In this document: positions 35,714-45,685 of the stretch, one piece after another
How positions within the stretch are numbered: position 1 is the stretch's first letter
Layout of the letters: each line of letters opens with the position of its first letter
From: CAWBLP01 sp963721065
Lineage (GTDB): Bacteria > Pseudomonadota > Alphaproteobacteria > Acetobacterales > Acetobacteraceae
Assembly: GCA_963721065.1 (NCBI GenBank)
Contig: CAVRHO010000001.1
Location: 62,001 to 126,000 of the forward strand
DNA length: 64,000 nt
Direction of reading: 5' to 3'
The notes under the pieces: generated by a model
Told to the model about the DNA's origin: nothing
Databases searched by the model: none
Seen by the model: only the letters and a program-made list of their open reading frames with translations
Translations under genes and position numbers: made by a program

Positions 35714-35962
35714 GGGCGAACTCCCTGTTGTGGCGGCCGGCCCTGGTGGTGTCCGGGCAATCGTCCGCGATCATTCGTGCGCAGGGCGCGGGGTCAAGGG
35801 CCGGCGGCCGGCGCTGCCCCGGAGGGGGGCGGGAGAGCGTTCCGGGGCAGGACAGATCGATTCGTTACGCCGCAGATCATTCGTTGCTTGACCGCAGCGC
35901 CTGGTTGGCACCACAACTTATGGTGGTTGCCGCCCGTTCCAACGTCGCCGGAGGTTTGCACG

Positions 35963-38102
35963 ATGACAACACTGACCTGGACCGCCGGCACATCCGGTCT
36001 GTGGGGCGCTGGCGTGAACTGGTCTCCCGCACAGGTGCCGGCCGCGGGTGACACGGTCCTGATCGACCAGGCCGGCGCGTATCTGATCTCCCTGATCGGC
36101 ACCGCAAGCGTCGGCAGCGTGACCCTGGACGACGCGTCCGGCGAGTTGTCCGTCGCCGGCAGCCTGACAGCCGCGAACACGGTCGCCGTCTCCGCCGGAA
36201 CGCTGGCAGTCGGAGGCGGGCTTCGCGCGGGTGCCCTGTCGAACGCCGGCACCGTGCAGGTCGGCGGATCGCTGCGGGTCGGCGGATTCGACAACACCGG
36301 CACGCTGCTGAACGCCGGCACCGTCTGGGTGCAGGCGGACGTCACTTCCGCCTCGCTGAACCGGATCGGCGGCACCGGGACCTTGCTCGTTTCGGGCATG
36401 GTGGCGAATTCCGGCGCCACCCTGGACGGCACGTCGCTGGGCCAGGGAATCATCCTGACTGCGGGCACCATCCACGGCGGTACCGTCGCCAATCTCACGG
36501 ACCCGGGCGTGGCGACGCTGGACGGCGTCACCTGGCGCGGGCCTTCTTCAGCCAGGCGGCGCACTGACGATTCTGGACGGCCTCACGATGACGGATGCCA
36601 GCGGCAGCGGGCCGGGCACGCTGGTGCTGAACAGTCGGTATTACAACGCCGGCCTTCTGGACTTCGTGGGAACCCAGGGATTCGACAACGTTGCGGTGAC
36701 GGGCTTCGGCACCGTCACCGCGGAAAGCGGGACCCTGACGCTGGGCAGCGGGGCCAGCTTCACCCCGACACTGCTGGCCTTCATTACCGGTACGCCCGGC
36801 TTCGCATTCACCGGAAAAGGAACGATCCTCAACTACGGAACGGTCATCGGCCTGGCGAAACAGGCGGATGGACCGGCCCTGCCGAACAACGGCACAGTTT
36901 CGCTGGCCAATGCGGATTTCGAGAACTACGGCGTGATCGACGCGTACGACGTCAGCATGCCGGGCACGAATCCACCGGGCATGATGAACCAATATTTCCC
37001 TGGTCGGGTCACAGGCATCATCAGTGCCGGCACCTTCGTCAATCACACCAGTGGCACGATCGAAGTCGGCCAGAGCTTCGGTGACGCGTCGCTCACCATC
37101 GCGGCAACCACGAACTTCACGAATGACGGCACGCTATCGACGCAGGACTCGCAGTCGAGCTCGATTTCCGGCGGAACGATCGATGTCGGGGCGTTCCTGG
37201 CCGGCAGCGGCATGATCGCGCTGAACGGCGGCGGCACGGTGGAGATCCGCAGCGCGACCAGCAACAGCCAGACGATCGATTTCGCCGGCCCGGGCACGCT
37301 GATCCTGGACCAGCCGGCCTTCGTTCCCGCCGTCATCAACGATTTCGGCTCCGCCGATCTGATTCAGCTCGGCGTCTCCGCAACCCCCGTCAGCTACACC
37401 AGCGGCGATCTGAAGCTCGCCACCGCGGGCGGCACGATCGACCTGGCGATCACCGGCGCGCACACCCTGTCGGATTTCATCCTGAACACGCAAAGTGCGT
37501 CCACCACCGTCCAACTGGCGTGCTTCGCATCGGGTACCCGACTTGCCACCACGCGCGGTGCGATGCCGGTGGAGCAGTTGCGCGAAGGGGATGCGGTGAC
37601 GCTGGCGGACGGGGCAGGCGCGCTGCCGGTGGTCTGGATCGGGCATCGCGCGCTGGACTGCCGGCGCCATCCCAGGCCGGAGAAGGTCTGGCCGGTGCGT
37701 ATTGCGGCCGGCGCCTTCGCGCCCGGCGTGCCGCAGCGCGACCTCTATCTCTCGCCGGATCACGCCGTGTTCGTGCGCGGCGTTCTGGTGCCGGCGAAGT
37801 GCCTGGTGAACGGCAGCACCATCGTGCAGCAGAAGGTGGACCGCGTTGTCTATTGGCATATCGAGTTGGAGCGCCATGCGGTCGTGCTGGCCGAGGGACT
37901 GACGGTGGAAAGCCTGCTGCCGGACAGCGACCGGTCGGAGTTCGACAACGGCGATCGCCCCGTTATCGCGCTGCATCCCAACTTTCTGGGCTGGCAGTGG
38001 GAAGGCGCCGGGTGCGCGCCGCTGGTGCTGACCGGACCGGACCTCGACGACATTCGCGCCGGTTTGGCGCGCCGAGCCGAGTGGCTGCAGCGCGCGGCGT
38101 AA
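35963..38102 (+). CDS. Beta-sheet repeat protein with C-terminal Hint domain, frameshifted
   Basis: About 712 residues when corrected. It starts at ATG 35963 after GGAGG at 35950-35954. The first ~195 residues and the next ~310 are Gly/Thr/Asn/Ser-rich beta-solenoid-like repeats (NAGTVQVGGSLRVGGFDNTG). The C-terminus is a Hint_2-type domain beginning CFASGTRLATTRGAMPVEQL and including LSPDHAVFVRGVLVPAKCLV. A base insertion at about 36543-36548 (one T) separates the halves: frame 2 reads GVTWRGP, frame 3 continues LQPGGALTILDGLTM. Such proteins are common in Acetobacteraceae and related bacteria and may be self-cleaving surface or secreted proteins. No signal peptide. Confidence 0.75.
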
Positions 38103-38148
38103 CGCCGGCGGGGGACGGGGGCGCCTCCTGCGTGGCCGCTCACACCTG

Positions 38149-38164
38149 ATGGTCGGCCGACCAT
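38149..38164. terminator. 16-bp perfect palindrome between convergent genes
   Basis: ATGGTCGG followed by its exact complement, midway between the Hint gene stop (38102) and the 2OG oxygenase stop (38250). It may end transcription from either side; no T-run. Confidence 0.35.
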
Positions 38165-38249
38165 GACGCTTGATGCCGCAAATGCGCCACGTCCTGCGCG
38201 CAGGTTCCCGTCATTCGGCGGGACTTGCCGCGGTGCGCCGATGCAGCCG

Positions 38250-38951
38250 TCACGCCGCGTCGTGGAAGATGATGCCCAGGGTCTGCCGCACGCCGCTGCG
38301 CACCCGGCTGACGCCGTGCCGCATCGTCACCCGGTGATGGCCGCGCGTGCCCGCAACCGGCCGGTGATGCACGGGAAAGACCACGGCTTCTCCCTGCGCC
38401 AGCGGCACCACCTCGGTGCGTGACTGGGCGCGGGGGCGCTGCTCGACCAGGACGAATTCGCCGCCGGTGAAGTCCGTGCCGGGTTCGCTCAGCAGAACCG
38501 TCAGTTGCAGCGGAAATACCAGCGCACCGTAAAGATCCTGGTGCAGGCAGTTGAAGTCGTCGGTCGTGTAGCGCAGCAGCAGCGGCGTCGGGCGCGTCTG
38601 GCCGGCGGCATGGCACTCCGCCAGGAAGTCCTCGAGAGTGGTCGGAAACCGCCCGTCTTCTTTCAGGATGCCGCGCCAGGCATTGGCAATGCGGGCCAGC
38701 GGCGGGTACAGGGCCGCGCGCAACTCCGCCACGGTGTCCGGCAGCGGATAGGCGAGATACTTGTACTCGCCGCGACCGTAATTGTGGTGTTGCATCACGA
38801 CACGCCGGCGGAACCGCGCGTCGTCCTCATAGAGCGCGGCCAGCGCGCGACAGGCGGGCGCGTCCAGCAGCGGCAGCGTGGCATAGCCCTGCCGGTCCAG
38901 CGTCTCGGCGAGTTGGTCCGTCGTGGCCAGGGAAGGCAGGTTGGTGCTCAT
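38250..38951 (-). CDS. 2-oxoglutarate/Fe(II) oxygenase
   Basis: 233 residues from ATG 38951. Double-stranded beta-helix oxygenase: iron ligands in NCLHQDLYG and the distal His in TMRHGVSRVRSG, with a following Arg for 2-oxoglutarate. FTGGEFVLVEQ is the strand typical of prolyl-4-hydroxylase/PKHD-type enzymes. It hydroxylates a protein side chain, small molecule or nucleic acid; the group includes hypothetical enzymes of this length. It is convergent with the Hint protein gene. Longer start at 39032 lacks support. Confidence 0.83.
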   Translation of the reverse strand: MSTNLPSLATTDQLAETLDRQGYATLPLLDAPACRALAALYEDDARFRRRVVMQHHNYGRGEYKYLAYPLPDTVAELRAALYPPLARIANAWRGILKEDGRFPTTLEDFLAECHAAGQTRPTPLLLRYTTDDFNCLHQDLYGALVFPLQLTVLLSEPGTDFTGGEFVLVEQRPRAQSRTEVVPLAQGEAVVFPVHHRPVAGTRGHHRVTMRHGVSRVRSGVRQTLGIIFHDAA

Positions 38952-39274
38952 GCGCGCGAGGCTATCGCCGCCGTGGCGATCCGGCGAGGGCCGCGGCCGG
39001 ACCACCGCAACAAGCGGATAGCGAAGCCGCAAGCAGATACCGAAGTGGCAACAATACCGGCGACGACGTTCCGCTGACAGACTGGTCCGACTCCGGTGCG
39101 GACCGGGCGCGTTTCACCCACGATCGGCAGATGGGTGCAGCGCGCGGCGAAAGATGTCCGGGGTTACACATTCCACACTGGACTTTTTGATCGCCAACGC
39201 GCGAAAAGGTGAACGGCCGATTTTCGGCAAGTAACGCGCCCGTATCAATTGATCGGGCCCAGAGGATGAACCGA
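38952..39274. other. Divergent promoter region of the oxygenase and ctpA genes
   Basis: About 320 bases. No gene supported. The last 100 bases are less GC-rich (runs such as CTTTTTGATC) and probably hold the ctpA promoter; AGAGG at 39261-39265 is its RBS. Confidence 0.3.
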
Positions 39275-40672
39275 ATGCAGCTTCGTACCCGGCGCTTCCG
39301 CACTGCCCTGATGCTTGGCGCCGCCTTTCTTGCCGGCGCAGCGGCCGCCGGTGGGGCTTCCCACGTCATCACCCACGCCTTCGCCGACGCCACCCCGACC
39401 GCCGAGGACAACGCCAACGCCGGCACCTATCGGCTGCTCACCCTGTTCGGCAACGTGTTCGAGCGTGTGCGCGCCGACTACGTCGATCCGGTGACCGACA
39501 AGGAACTGGTGGAGAATGCGCTGAACGGCATGTTGGGCGGCCTGGATCCGCACAGCGGCTACATGGACGCCAAGCAGTTCAGCGCCATGCAAGTGCAGAC
39601 CAAGGGCCAGTTCGGCGGCCTGGGCATCGAGGTCACCCAGGACCACGGGTTCATCAAGGTGATCAGCCCGATCGACGACACGCCGGCGTCACGCGCCGGC
39701 ATCAAGCCGGGCGACATCATCACCGCGATCGACGGCAAGACCGTGCAAGGCCTGTCGCTCAACCAGTCGGTGGACCGGATGCGGGGCGCCCCCAACTCCA
39801 AGATCACGCTGACCATCAAGCGTGCGGGCGATGACAAGCCGCTGGACGTGGCGCTGATCCGCGAGATCATCCATATCCAGGTGGTCAAGTCGCGCATGGA
39901 GCCCGACCATATCGGCTATGTCCGCCTGACCCAGTTCACCGAACAGGCGAACTCCGGCATCCGCAACGCGATCGACAAGCTGAAGAAGGACGCTGGCGGC
40001 AAGCTGAACGGGCTGATCCTGGACCTGCGCAACAACCCGGGCGGCCTGGTGGACCAGGCGGTCGCCGTGGGCTCCGACTTCATCAACCAGGGGGAGATCG
40101 TCTCCACCCGGGCACGTCATCCCGAGGACAGCCAGCGCTGGGACGCCAAGGGCGGCGACATGATCCCGGGCGTGCCGATCGTCGTGCTGATCAACGGCGG
40201 GTCTGCCTCGGCATCCGAGATCGTGACAGGCGCGCTGCAGGACCATCACCGCGCGGTGGTGCTGGGCACCCGCAGCTTCGGCAAGGGGTCGGTGCAGACG
40301 GTGATCCCGCTGGCGGGACATGGCGCCATCCGGCTGACCACGGCGCGCTACTACACGCCGTCCGGCCGCTCCATCCAGGGGCGGGGCATCACGCCGGACG
40401 TCAAGGTGGCGGAAAGCCGCACCGCGCAGCCGGAATTCGGGCCGGCGCATGAGTGGGACCTGAACCACACCATCCAGAACAAGGGCGGCACCGGTGAAAA
40501 GGCCGCGCCGCCGCGCACCGACTTGCCGCCGATCGCCAAGGAGATCCCGGCGAAGCCGCCGAAGGGCTTCCCGCAATACGATCCGTCCAAGCCCGACTCC
40601 ACGGACTTCCAGTTGAAGCAGGCCGTGGTGCTGATCAAGGGCATGGCGCAACAGGCGGTCTCGGCCAACTGA
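39275..40672 (+). CDS. ctpA: C-terminal processing peptidase (S41)
   Basis: 465 residues from ATG 39275, placed 9 bases after AGAGG; an ATG at 39266 is the alternative. Signal segment, then PDZ (GGLGIEVTQDHGFIKVISP), then the S41 core with catalytic Ser in NGGSASASE (310-315) and Lys in TRSFGKGSVQT. Trims or degrades periplasmic proteins, often those acting on the cell wall, from the C-terminus. In many alphaproteobacteria ctpA is followed by a divergent polysaccharide deacetylase gene and rppH, exactly as here. The C-terminal 60 residues are Pro/Lys-rich. Confidence 0.93.
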   Translation: MQLRTRRFRTALMLGAAFLAGAAAAGGASHVITHAFADATPTAEDNANAGTYRLLTLFGNVFERVRADYVDPVTDKELVENALNGMLGGLDPHSGYMDAKQFSAMQVQTKGQFGGLGIEVTQDHGFIKVISPIDDTPASRAGIKPGDIITAIDGKTVQGLSLNQSVDRMRGAPNSKITLTIKRAGDDKPLDVALIREIIHIQVVKSRMEPDHIGYVRLTQFTEQANSGIRNAIDKLKKDAGGKLNGLILDLRNNPGGLVDQAVAVGSDFINQGEIVSTRARHPEDSQRWDAKGGDMIPGVPIVVLINGGSASASEIVTGALQDHHRAVVLGTRSFGKGSVQTVIPLAGHGAIRLTTARYYTPSGRSIQGRGITPDVKVAESRTAQPEFGPAHEWDLNHTIQNKGGTGEKAAPPRTDLPPIAKEIPAKPPKGFPQYDPSKPDSTDFQLKQAVVLIKGMAQQAVSAN

Positions 40673-40676
40673 CGGA

Positions 40677-40710
40677 TGGGTCGCGGTGCCCGCGAGGGCG
40701 TCGCGACCCA
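40677..40710 (+). terminator. Hairpin downstream of ctpA
   Basis: 9-bp arms TGGGTCGCG (40677-40685) and its complement (40702-40710) with a 16-nt, GC-rich loop that can itself fold. It starts 5 bases after the ctpA stop. No T-run. Confidence 0.5.
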
Positions 40711-40850
40711 CCCGGGGTCGTGCCGGCAAATCGCTGACCGACAAGGGGGCTTTTCCGCCGACACCGTAACCATCGGCGCGGCCGGACTGCTATGATGCCT
40801 CGCACGGCCACCGCGCCGCGGTGGCCGCCGGCATTCAGGGAGCCTCACGG

Positions 40851-41951
40851 GTGACGTCGGGTTGGCGCAGGTTGACGTGGTTCTGGGTCGCCGTGCTGCT
40901 GGTGCTCGGCGCCGGAGCCGGCACCCTGCAGGTGCTCGGCCCGCCCGCGCCCCCCGGCAGGACGGCGGCCTCGTCCCATAATCCCGCCGCGTCCCATACC
41001 CCCGCGTCGTCCCATACCCGCGCGTCGTCCGATTCGCCGGCGCGGGTCGCCGCGGAGCAGCAGCCGAAGGCGGCGCCACTGGTCCGCGAACAGCGTGGCA
41101 TTCCCCCCGCCGAACGGCCCGGGCGCGACACGCCGGGACCCACCGCCGATCCCGACCCGTCGCTGCTGGAACCGGGGCCGGACGGCGGCGCGTTGCCGCG
41201 TATCGCCGCAGACGGCCGCATGCCGATGCAGGTCTATGCCGCCGGCTTCGACCACAGCAGCCGCCGGCCCCGGGTCGGCCTTGTGGTGGCCGGCATCGGC
41301 CTGGACCAGGCGGAAAGCACCGCGGCCGTCCACGACCTGCCGCGGGGCGTGACCTTCGCGGTGTCGCCCTATGCGGTAGAGCCCGAGAAGATTCTGGACG
41401 CCGCCCGCTTCTCGGAACACGAATTCCTGCTGTCGCTGCCGATGGAACCGGAGTCCTATCCGCTGAACGATCCCGGCCCACGGGCGCTGCTGACCGGTCT
41501 GAGCAAGGCCGAGAACCTGAAGCGGCTGAACTGGTTGCTGTCGCGCATCAAGGGCTATGTCGGCGTGACCGACGCGTTGGGCAACGGGATGCAGGGTGCC
41601 CGGTTCGCGGCAATGTCCAAGCAGATGACGCCGGTGCTGCAGCAGATCGCCGATCGCGGGCTGCTGTTCATCGACGGGCGGCCGGACCAGAAGCCGCTGC
41701 CGCTGGTGTGGCAGCGCGACGCCGATCTGGTGGTGGACCGGCCGGCAACCGGGATCGAGGGGAAGCTGGCGGAACTGGAGCGGATTGCCCGCCGCAAGGG
41801 CAGTGCACTGGGTGTCGCGTTGACACCGCTGCCGGTGACGGTGCAGCGCATCGCCACCTGGGCCAGTGCGTTGGCGGATCACGGCCTGGTGCTGGCACCG
41901 GTCAGCGCCCTGGTGCAGCCGCCGCCCGATTCGGAGAAGAAGACGCCATGA
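40851..41951 (+). CDS. Divergent polysaccharide deacetylase (YibQ family)
   Basis: 366 residues from GTG 40851, with AGGGAG 8 bases upstream. A signal/membrane segment (WFWVAVLLVLGAGAGTLQVL) is followed by a Ser/His/Pro-rich linker that carries an 18-bp coding repeat (SHTPA-like). The YibQ domain follows from about residue 148 (RPRVGLVVAGIGLDQAEST, EFLLSLPMEPESYPLNDPGP, GVTDALGNGMQG, GLLFIDGR). It belongs to the NodB-like superfamily but lacks classical metal ligands, so catalysis is doubtful. It lies between ctpA and rppH, overlapping rppH by 4 bases. Confidence 0.85.
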   Translation: MTSGWRRLTWFWVAVLLVLGAGAGTLQVLGPPAPPGRTAASSHNPAASHTPASSHTRASSDSPARVAAEQQPKAAPLVREQRGIPPAERPGRDTPGPTADPDPSLLEPGPDGGALPRIAADGRMPMQVYAAGFDHSSRRPRVGLVVAGIGLDQAESTAAVHDLPRGVTFAVSPYAVEPEKILDAARFSEHEFLLSLPMEPESYPLNDPGPRALLTGLSKAENLKRLNWLLSRIKGYVGVTDALGNGMQGARFAAMSKQMTPVLQQIADRGLLFIDGRPDQKPLPLVWQRDADLVVDRPATGIEGKLAELERIARRKGSALGVALTPLPVTVQRIATWASALADHGLVLAPVSALVQPPPDSEKKTP

Positions 41952-42454
41952 CAACTCTGCCCTATCGCCCGAACGTCGGCGCCGTGCTGTTCAATCCGCA
42001 CGGCCTGGTGTTCGTCGCCCGCCGTGCCGACCTGCCGAATGCCGAGGGTGCGCCGGGCGGCTGGCAACTGCCGCAGGGTGGTGTCGACGCGGGAGAGGAC
42101 GTGCGCGCCGCCGTGTTGCGCGAACTGGCCGAGGAGATCGGCACCGACCGCGCCGAGATCATCGGCGAGCATCCGGACTGGCTGACCTACGACCTGCCGC
42201 CGCACCTGGTCGGCGTGGCGCTGGGTGGTCGCTACCGTGGCCAGCGCCAGCGCTGGTTTGCGCTGCGCTTCACCGGCCGGGACGCGGACATCCGGCTGGA
42301 CGCCGACCCGCATCCCGAGTTCGATGCCTGGCGCTGGGTGGAGCTTGCGGCGCTGCCGTCGCTGGCCGTGGATTTCAAGCGCGACATCTATCAGGTGCTG
42401 GCACGGTCGTTTGCCGGGCTGGCCGCCGCGCTGGCACGCGAGGGGCGTGGCTGA
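41948..42454 (+). CDS. rppH: RNA pyrophosphohydrolase (Nudix)
   Basis: 168 residues. Nudix box GGVDAGEDVRAAVLRELAEE(IG), with PGGWQLPQ before it as in RppH/NudH, and WFALRFTGRD after it. Removes pyrophosphate from the 5' end of mRNA to trigger decay, and hydrolyses Ap-n-A nucleotides. Start codon overlaps the previous stop (ATGA), so it is translated with the deacetylase-like gene. A minisatellite lies just after the gene. Confidence 0.92.
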   Translation: MTTLPYRPNVGAVLFNPHGLVFVARRADLPNAEGAPGGWQLPQGGVDAGEDVRAAVLRELAEEIGTDRAEIIGEHPDWLTYDLPPHLVGVALGGRYRGQRQRWFALRFTGRDADIRLDADPHPEFDAWRWVELAALPSLAVDFKRDIYQVLARSFAGLAAALAREGRG

Positions 42455-42533
42455 CCCGCATCGTGGCGTCGCGCGCGAGGCTTGCCTGCACAACCGTCAC
42501 GTTCGGCGCAAGGGGGGAATCCAATCCCGGTCT

Positions 42534-42693
42534 GGCCATGCCGAGGTCAGGCCATGCCGAGGTCCGGCCATGCCAAGGTCCGGCCATGCCAAGGTCCGGC
42601 CATGCCAAGGTCCGGCCATGCCAAGGTCCGGCCATGCCAAGGTCCGGCCATGCCAAGGTCCGGCCATGCCAAGGCCCGGCAATGCCAGGGCCC
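42534..42693. repeat. 16-bp minisatellite, ten units
   Basis: Ten contiguous copies of GGCCATGCCAAGGTCC with few changes (first, second and last two units diverge). It lies in the 570-bp gap between rppH and purQ (42455-43023). It stays open in several frames only because 16 is not a multiple of 3; not coding, and not CRISPR (no spacers). Confidence 0.9.
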
Positions 42694-42723
42694 AAGGGGG
42701 GCGGCTGCCGACGCAATGTGCCC

Positions 42724-42901
42724 GTCATGGCCGGGCTAAGGTCCGGTAGGCGCTAGAATCATTCGGGACGACCGCCGCTCCTCCGAGTCGTGGCCGGGCC
42801 TGACCCGGGGCCTGATCCGGCCATCTGCCCCCGTCCGGGCGTGTGCCGTTGCATCCCGACCCGATCGTTCCGGTGTCGATGACCGGGTCGAGCCCGGCCA
42901 T
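42724..42901. repeat. REP-like palindromic fragments
   Basis: GTCATGGCCGGG (42724-42735) and a hairpin with arms ATGACCGGG (42879-42887) and CCCGGCCAT (42893-42901), one mismatch. This looks like the common alphaproteobacterial REP form built on a tcatggccggg core. No gene found in this stretch. Confidence 0.45.
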
Positions 42902-43023
42902 GACTTGGGGGAGCGGTGACGCGTGCCAACTTCACCGCGCGTGAGCCTACGCCCGCCAGGACGGGGCCGCCGGCGACAACGCGGCGAGCCGGCGGGTTTC
43001 GGGTGGCAGCCCCGATGCTGTCG

Positions 43024-43704
<681 letters not shown>

Positions 43705-43910
43705 GGGCGCGCGACTGCTGGGTAGGACATGGGCTCCATTCTTGCCACGGACGCGGCGATCGGGCCAGCGCTGTGGCGCCGGCCCGGGGCACCCGGGGGC
43801 GCGGGCGCCACGCGTGTTACGTTACCGACAGTGGGCCGGGGCGCCTTGCGCCGGTCGCTTCTGCCGGGGCGGGATGGTAGGCTATGGCCATGAGCCAGGC
43901 CGGCAGTTGC

Positions 43911-43974
43911 CCGCTTCTCACCGTCCCCGCTTCTCACCGTCCCCGCTTCTCACCGTCCCCGCTTCTCACCGTCG
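43911..43974. repeat. 16-bp minisatellite, four units, at LLTV of Uma2
   Basis: Four head-to-tail copies of CCGCTTCTCACCGTCC (last ends in G). The unit copies the segment coding for LLTV of the Uma2 protein, so it arose by tandem duplication within the gene. Confidence 0.88.
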
Positions 43975-44076
43975 ATGAGTTCCAGGACTGGGAACCACCG
44001 TCCGGGATGGAACATCTGCGCTGGGAACTGGTCGATGGCGAGCCGGTCGCCATCGCGCCGCCCGACGTCAACCACG

Positions 44077-44166
44077 GCGCGATCCAGACCCGGCGCGATC
44101 CAGACCCGGGCGATCCAGACCCGGCGCGATCCAGACCCGGTGCGATCCAGACACGGCGCGATGCAG
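44077..44166. repeat. 16-bp minisatellite, about six units, at GAIQ of Uma2
   Basis: Units GCGCGATCCAGACCCG at 44077, 44093, 44109 (15 bp), 44124, 44140 and a partial one at 44156. The unit duplicates the codons for GAIQ of the Uma2 gene; the 15-bp unit shifts the frame. Confidence 0.88.
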
Positions 44167-44595
44167 AGTATGGCGGCATTCCTGCTGACCGCCCACCTGC
44201 GGGCCAACCGTCCGGGCTGCCGCGTCATCATCACCCCTGGTGTGATCCCGCGGCTTCGCTCCCGCTGCAACGAACGGGTCCCGGACCTTGATGTGTCGTG
44301 CGGGGCCATTCACCGACGGACGTGCCTTGGCCGACCCGGTGTCGCTGGTGGAAATCCTGTCGCCATCGAGTGAAGCGAAGACCCGGGCAAATGCCTGGGC
44401 CTATGCCACCATTCCCAGCGTGCAGGAGGTGCTGATCCTGTCCAGCACCGCGGTCCGGGCGGAAATCCTCCGCCAGGGCGAGGAAACCCCCGAACGCGTC
44501 GTCGGGAGGGAGTCCCTGCGCCTGATCAGCATCGGTTATGCCGGCCCGCCGGCAGAGCTCTACGCCACCACCGACCTGGCCTGACCGCGGCGCGC

Positions 44596-44838
44596 CTACC
44601 CGTTCACCGAAACCCGGAAACTCTCGATCACCGTGTTGGCCAGCAGCTTGCGGGCCATTTCCTCGGCCTCGGCGCGGGCCTTTTCCGGGTCGGTTTCGGT
44701 GAGTTCCAGTTCGATCACCTTGCCGGCGCGGACGTCACCCACGCTCGAGAAGCCCAACGTATGCAGCGCGTGCTGGATCGCCTTGCCCTGGGGGTCCAGC
44801 ACGCCCTCCTTCAGCATTACCGTCACGACAGCCTTCAC
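44596..44838 (-). CDS. purS: Phosphoribosylformylglycinamidine synthase subunit PurS
   Basis: 80 residues from GTG 44838, overlapping the purC stop by 4 bases (GTGA). KAVVTVMLKEGVLDPQGKAI starts the protein, and VIESFRVSV ends it, as in PurS of alphaproteobacteria. Small structural subunit that holds PurL and PurQ together. Long upstream extension of the open frame is a shadow of purC. Confidence 0.92.
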   Translation of the reverse strand: MKAVVTVMLKEGVLDPQGKAIQHALHTLGFSSVGDVRAGKVIELELTETDPEKARAEAEEMARKLLANTVIESFRVSVNG

Positions 44839-45599
44839 TGCATGGTCTCCGGGCCCTTCAGGTCGCGCATGCCCGCCTCGGGCAGGATGCCCAGGCGCTT
44901 GGCGACTTCCTGGTAGGCTTCCTCCACCTTGCCCAGGTCCCGGCGGAACCGGTCCTTGTCCATCTTTTCGTTGGTCTTGCTGTCCCACAGGCGGCAGTTG
45001 TCCGGGCTGATCTCGTCGGCCAGGACGATGCGCATCTCCTCGTTTTCCCACAGCCGGCCGAATTCCAGCTTGAAGTCCACCAGGGTGATGCCGACGCCCA
45101 GGAACAGGCCGGTCAGGAAGTCGTTCACCCGCAGCGTCAGGGCCACCATGTCGTCCAGGTCGGCGGTGTTGGCCCAGCCGAAGCAGGTGATGTGCTCCTC
45201 GGACACCATCGGGTCGTTCAGCGAGTCGTTCTTGTAATAATACTCGATGATCGAGCGCGGCAGCCTGGTGCCTTCCGGGATGCCCAGGCGCTGTGCCAGG
45301 CTGCCGGCGGCGACGTTGCGGACCACCACCTCCAGCGGAACGATCTCCACCTCTCGGATGAGTTGTTCGCGCATGTTCAGGCGGCGGACGAAATGGGTCG
45401 GGATGCCGATCTCGGCCAGGCGGAGCATCAGGTACTCGCTGATCCGGTTGTTCAGCACGCCCTTACCGGTGATCACGCCCTTCTTCTGGGCGTTGAATGC
45501 GGTGGCGTCATCCTTGAAGTACTGGACCAGGGTACCGGGTTCCGGACCCTCGAACAGGATCTTGGCTTTGCCTTCATAGAGCTGGCGGCGGCGGGCCAT
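44835..45599 (-). CDS. purC: SAICAR synthetase
   Basis: 254 residues, the usual length. RRRQLYEGKAKILFEG at the start (ATP-grasp-like N-lobe), then NRISEYLMLRLAEIGIPTHF and VDFKLEFG, with the ATP/CAIR-binding ADEISPDNCRLWD. Joins CAIR and aspartate in purine synthesis. GGGGAA 6 bases before ATG 45599 marks the start. It leads the purC-purS pair. Confidence 0.95.
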   Translation of the reverse strand: MARRRQLYEGKAKILFEGPEPGTLVQYFKDDATAFNAQKKGVITGKGVLNNRISEYLMLRLAEIGIPTHFVRRLNMREQLIREVEIVPLEVVVRNVAAGSLAQRLGIPEGTRLPRSIIEYYYKNDSLNDPMVSEEHITCFGWANTADLDDMVALTLRVNDFLTGLFLGVGITLVDFKLEFGRLWENEEMRIVLADEISPDNCRLWDSKTNEKMDKDRFRRDLGKVEEAYQEVAKRLGILPEAGMRDLKGPETMQ

Positions 45600-45685
45600 C
45601 TTTGTTCCCCTCGGGCCGGGCGGCGGGCGGGCTCCGCATATAGCAGCCAGTGGGTGCGGCACAAAGGGCGGTGGCCGCCTGCCGG

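Larger units (their letters stand above)
43884..44584 (+). pseudogene. Uma2-family (DUF820) gene, broken by repeats and frameshifts
   Basis: Parts of one PD-(D/E)XK-like Uma2 protein lie in three frames. LLTVDEFQDWEPPSG and ELVDGEPVAIAPPDVNHGAIQ are in frame 3, TAHLRANRPGCRVIITPGVI and NERVPDLDVSC in frame 1, and DPVSLVEILSPSSEAKTRA to YATTDLA in frame 2 (ending 44584). Two 16-bp minisatellites interrupt it, exactly at LLTV and at GAIQ. These pieces align with the usual ~190-residue family. It lies antisense in the middle of the pur genes. Cyanobacterial-type Uma2 proteins are often mobile and nuclease-like; this copy is dead as sequenced. Confidence 0.8.

Noticed and set aside
42534..42693. 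CRISPR array
   Set aside because: Units are contiguous with no spacers and are only 16 bp long; no cas genes.
42482..42756. Frames of 60-170 codons running through the 16-bp repeats
   Set aside because: Open only because the repeat has no stop in any frame; no RBS or non-repeat coding part.
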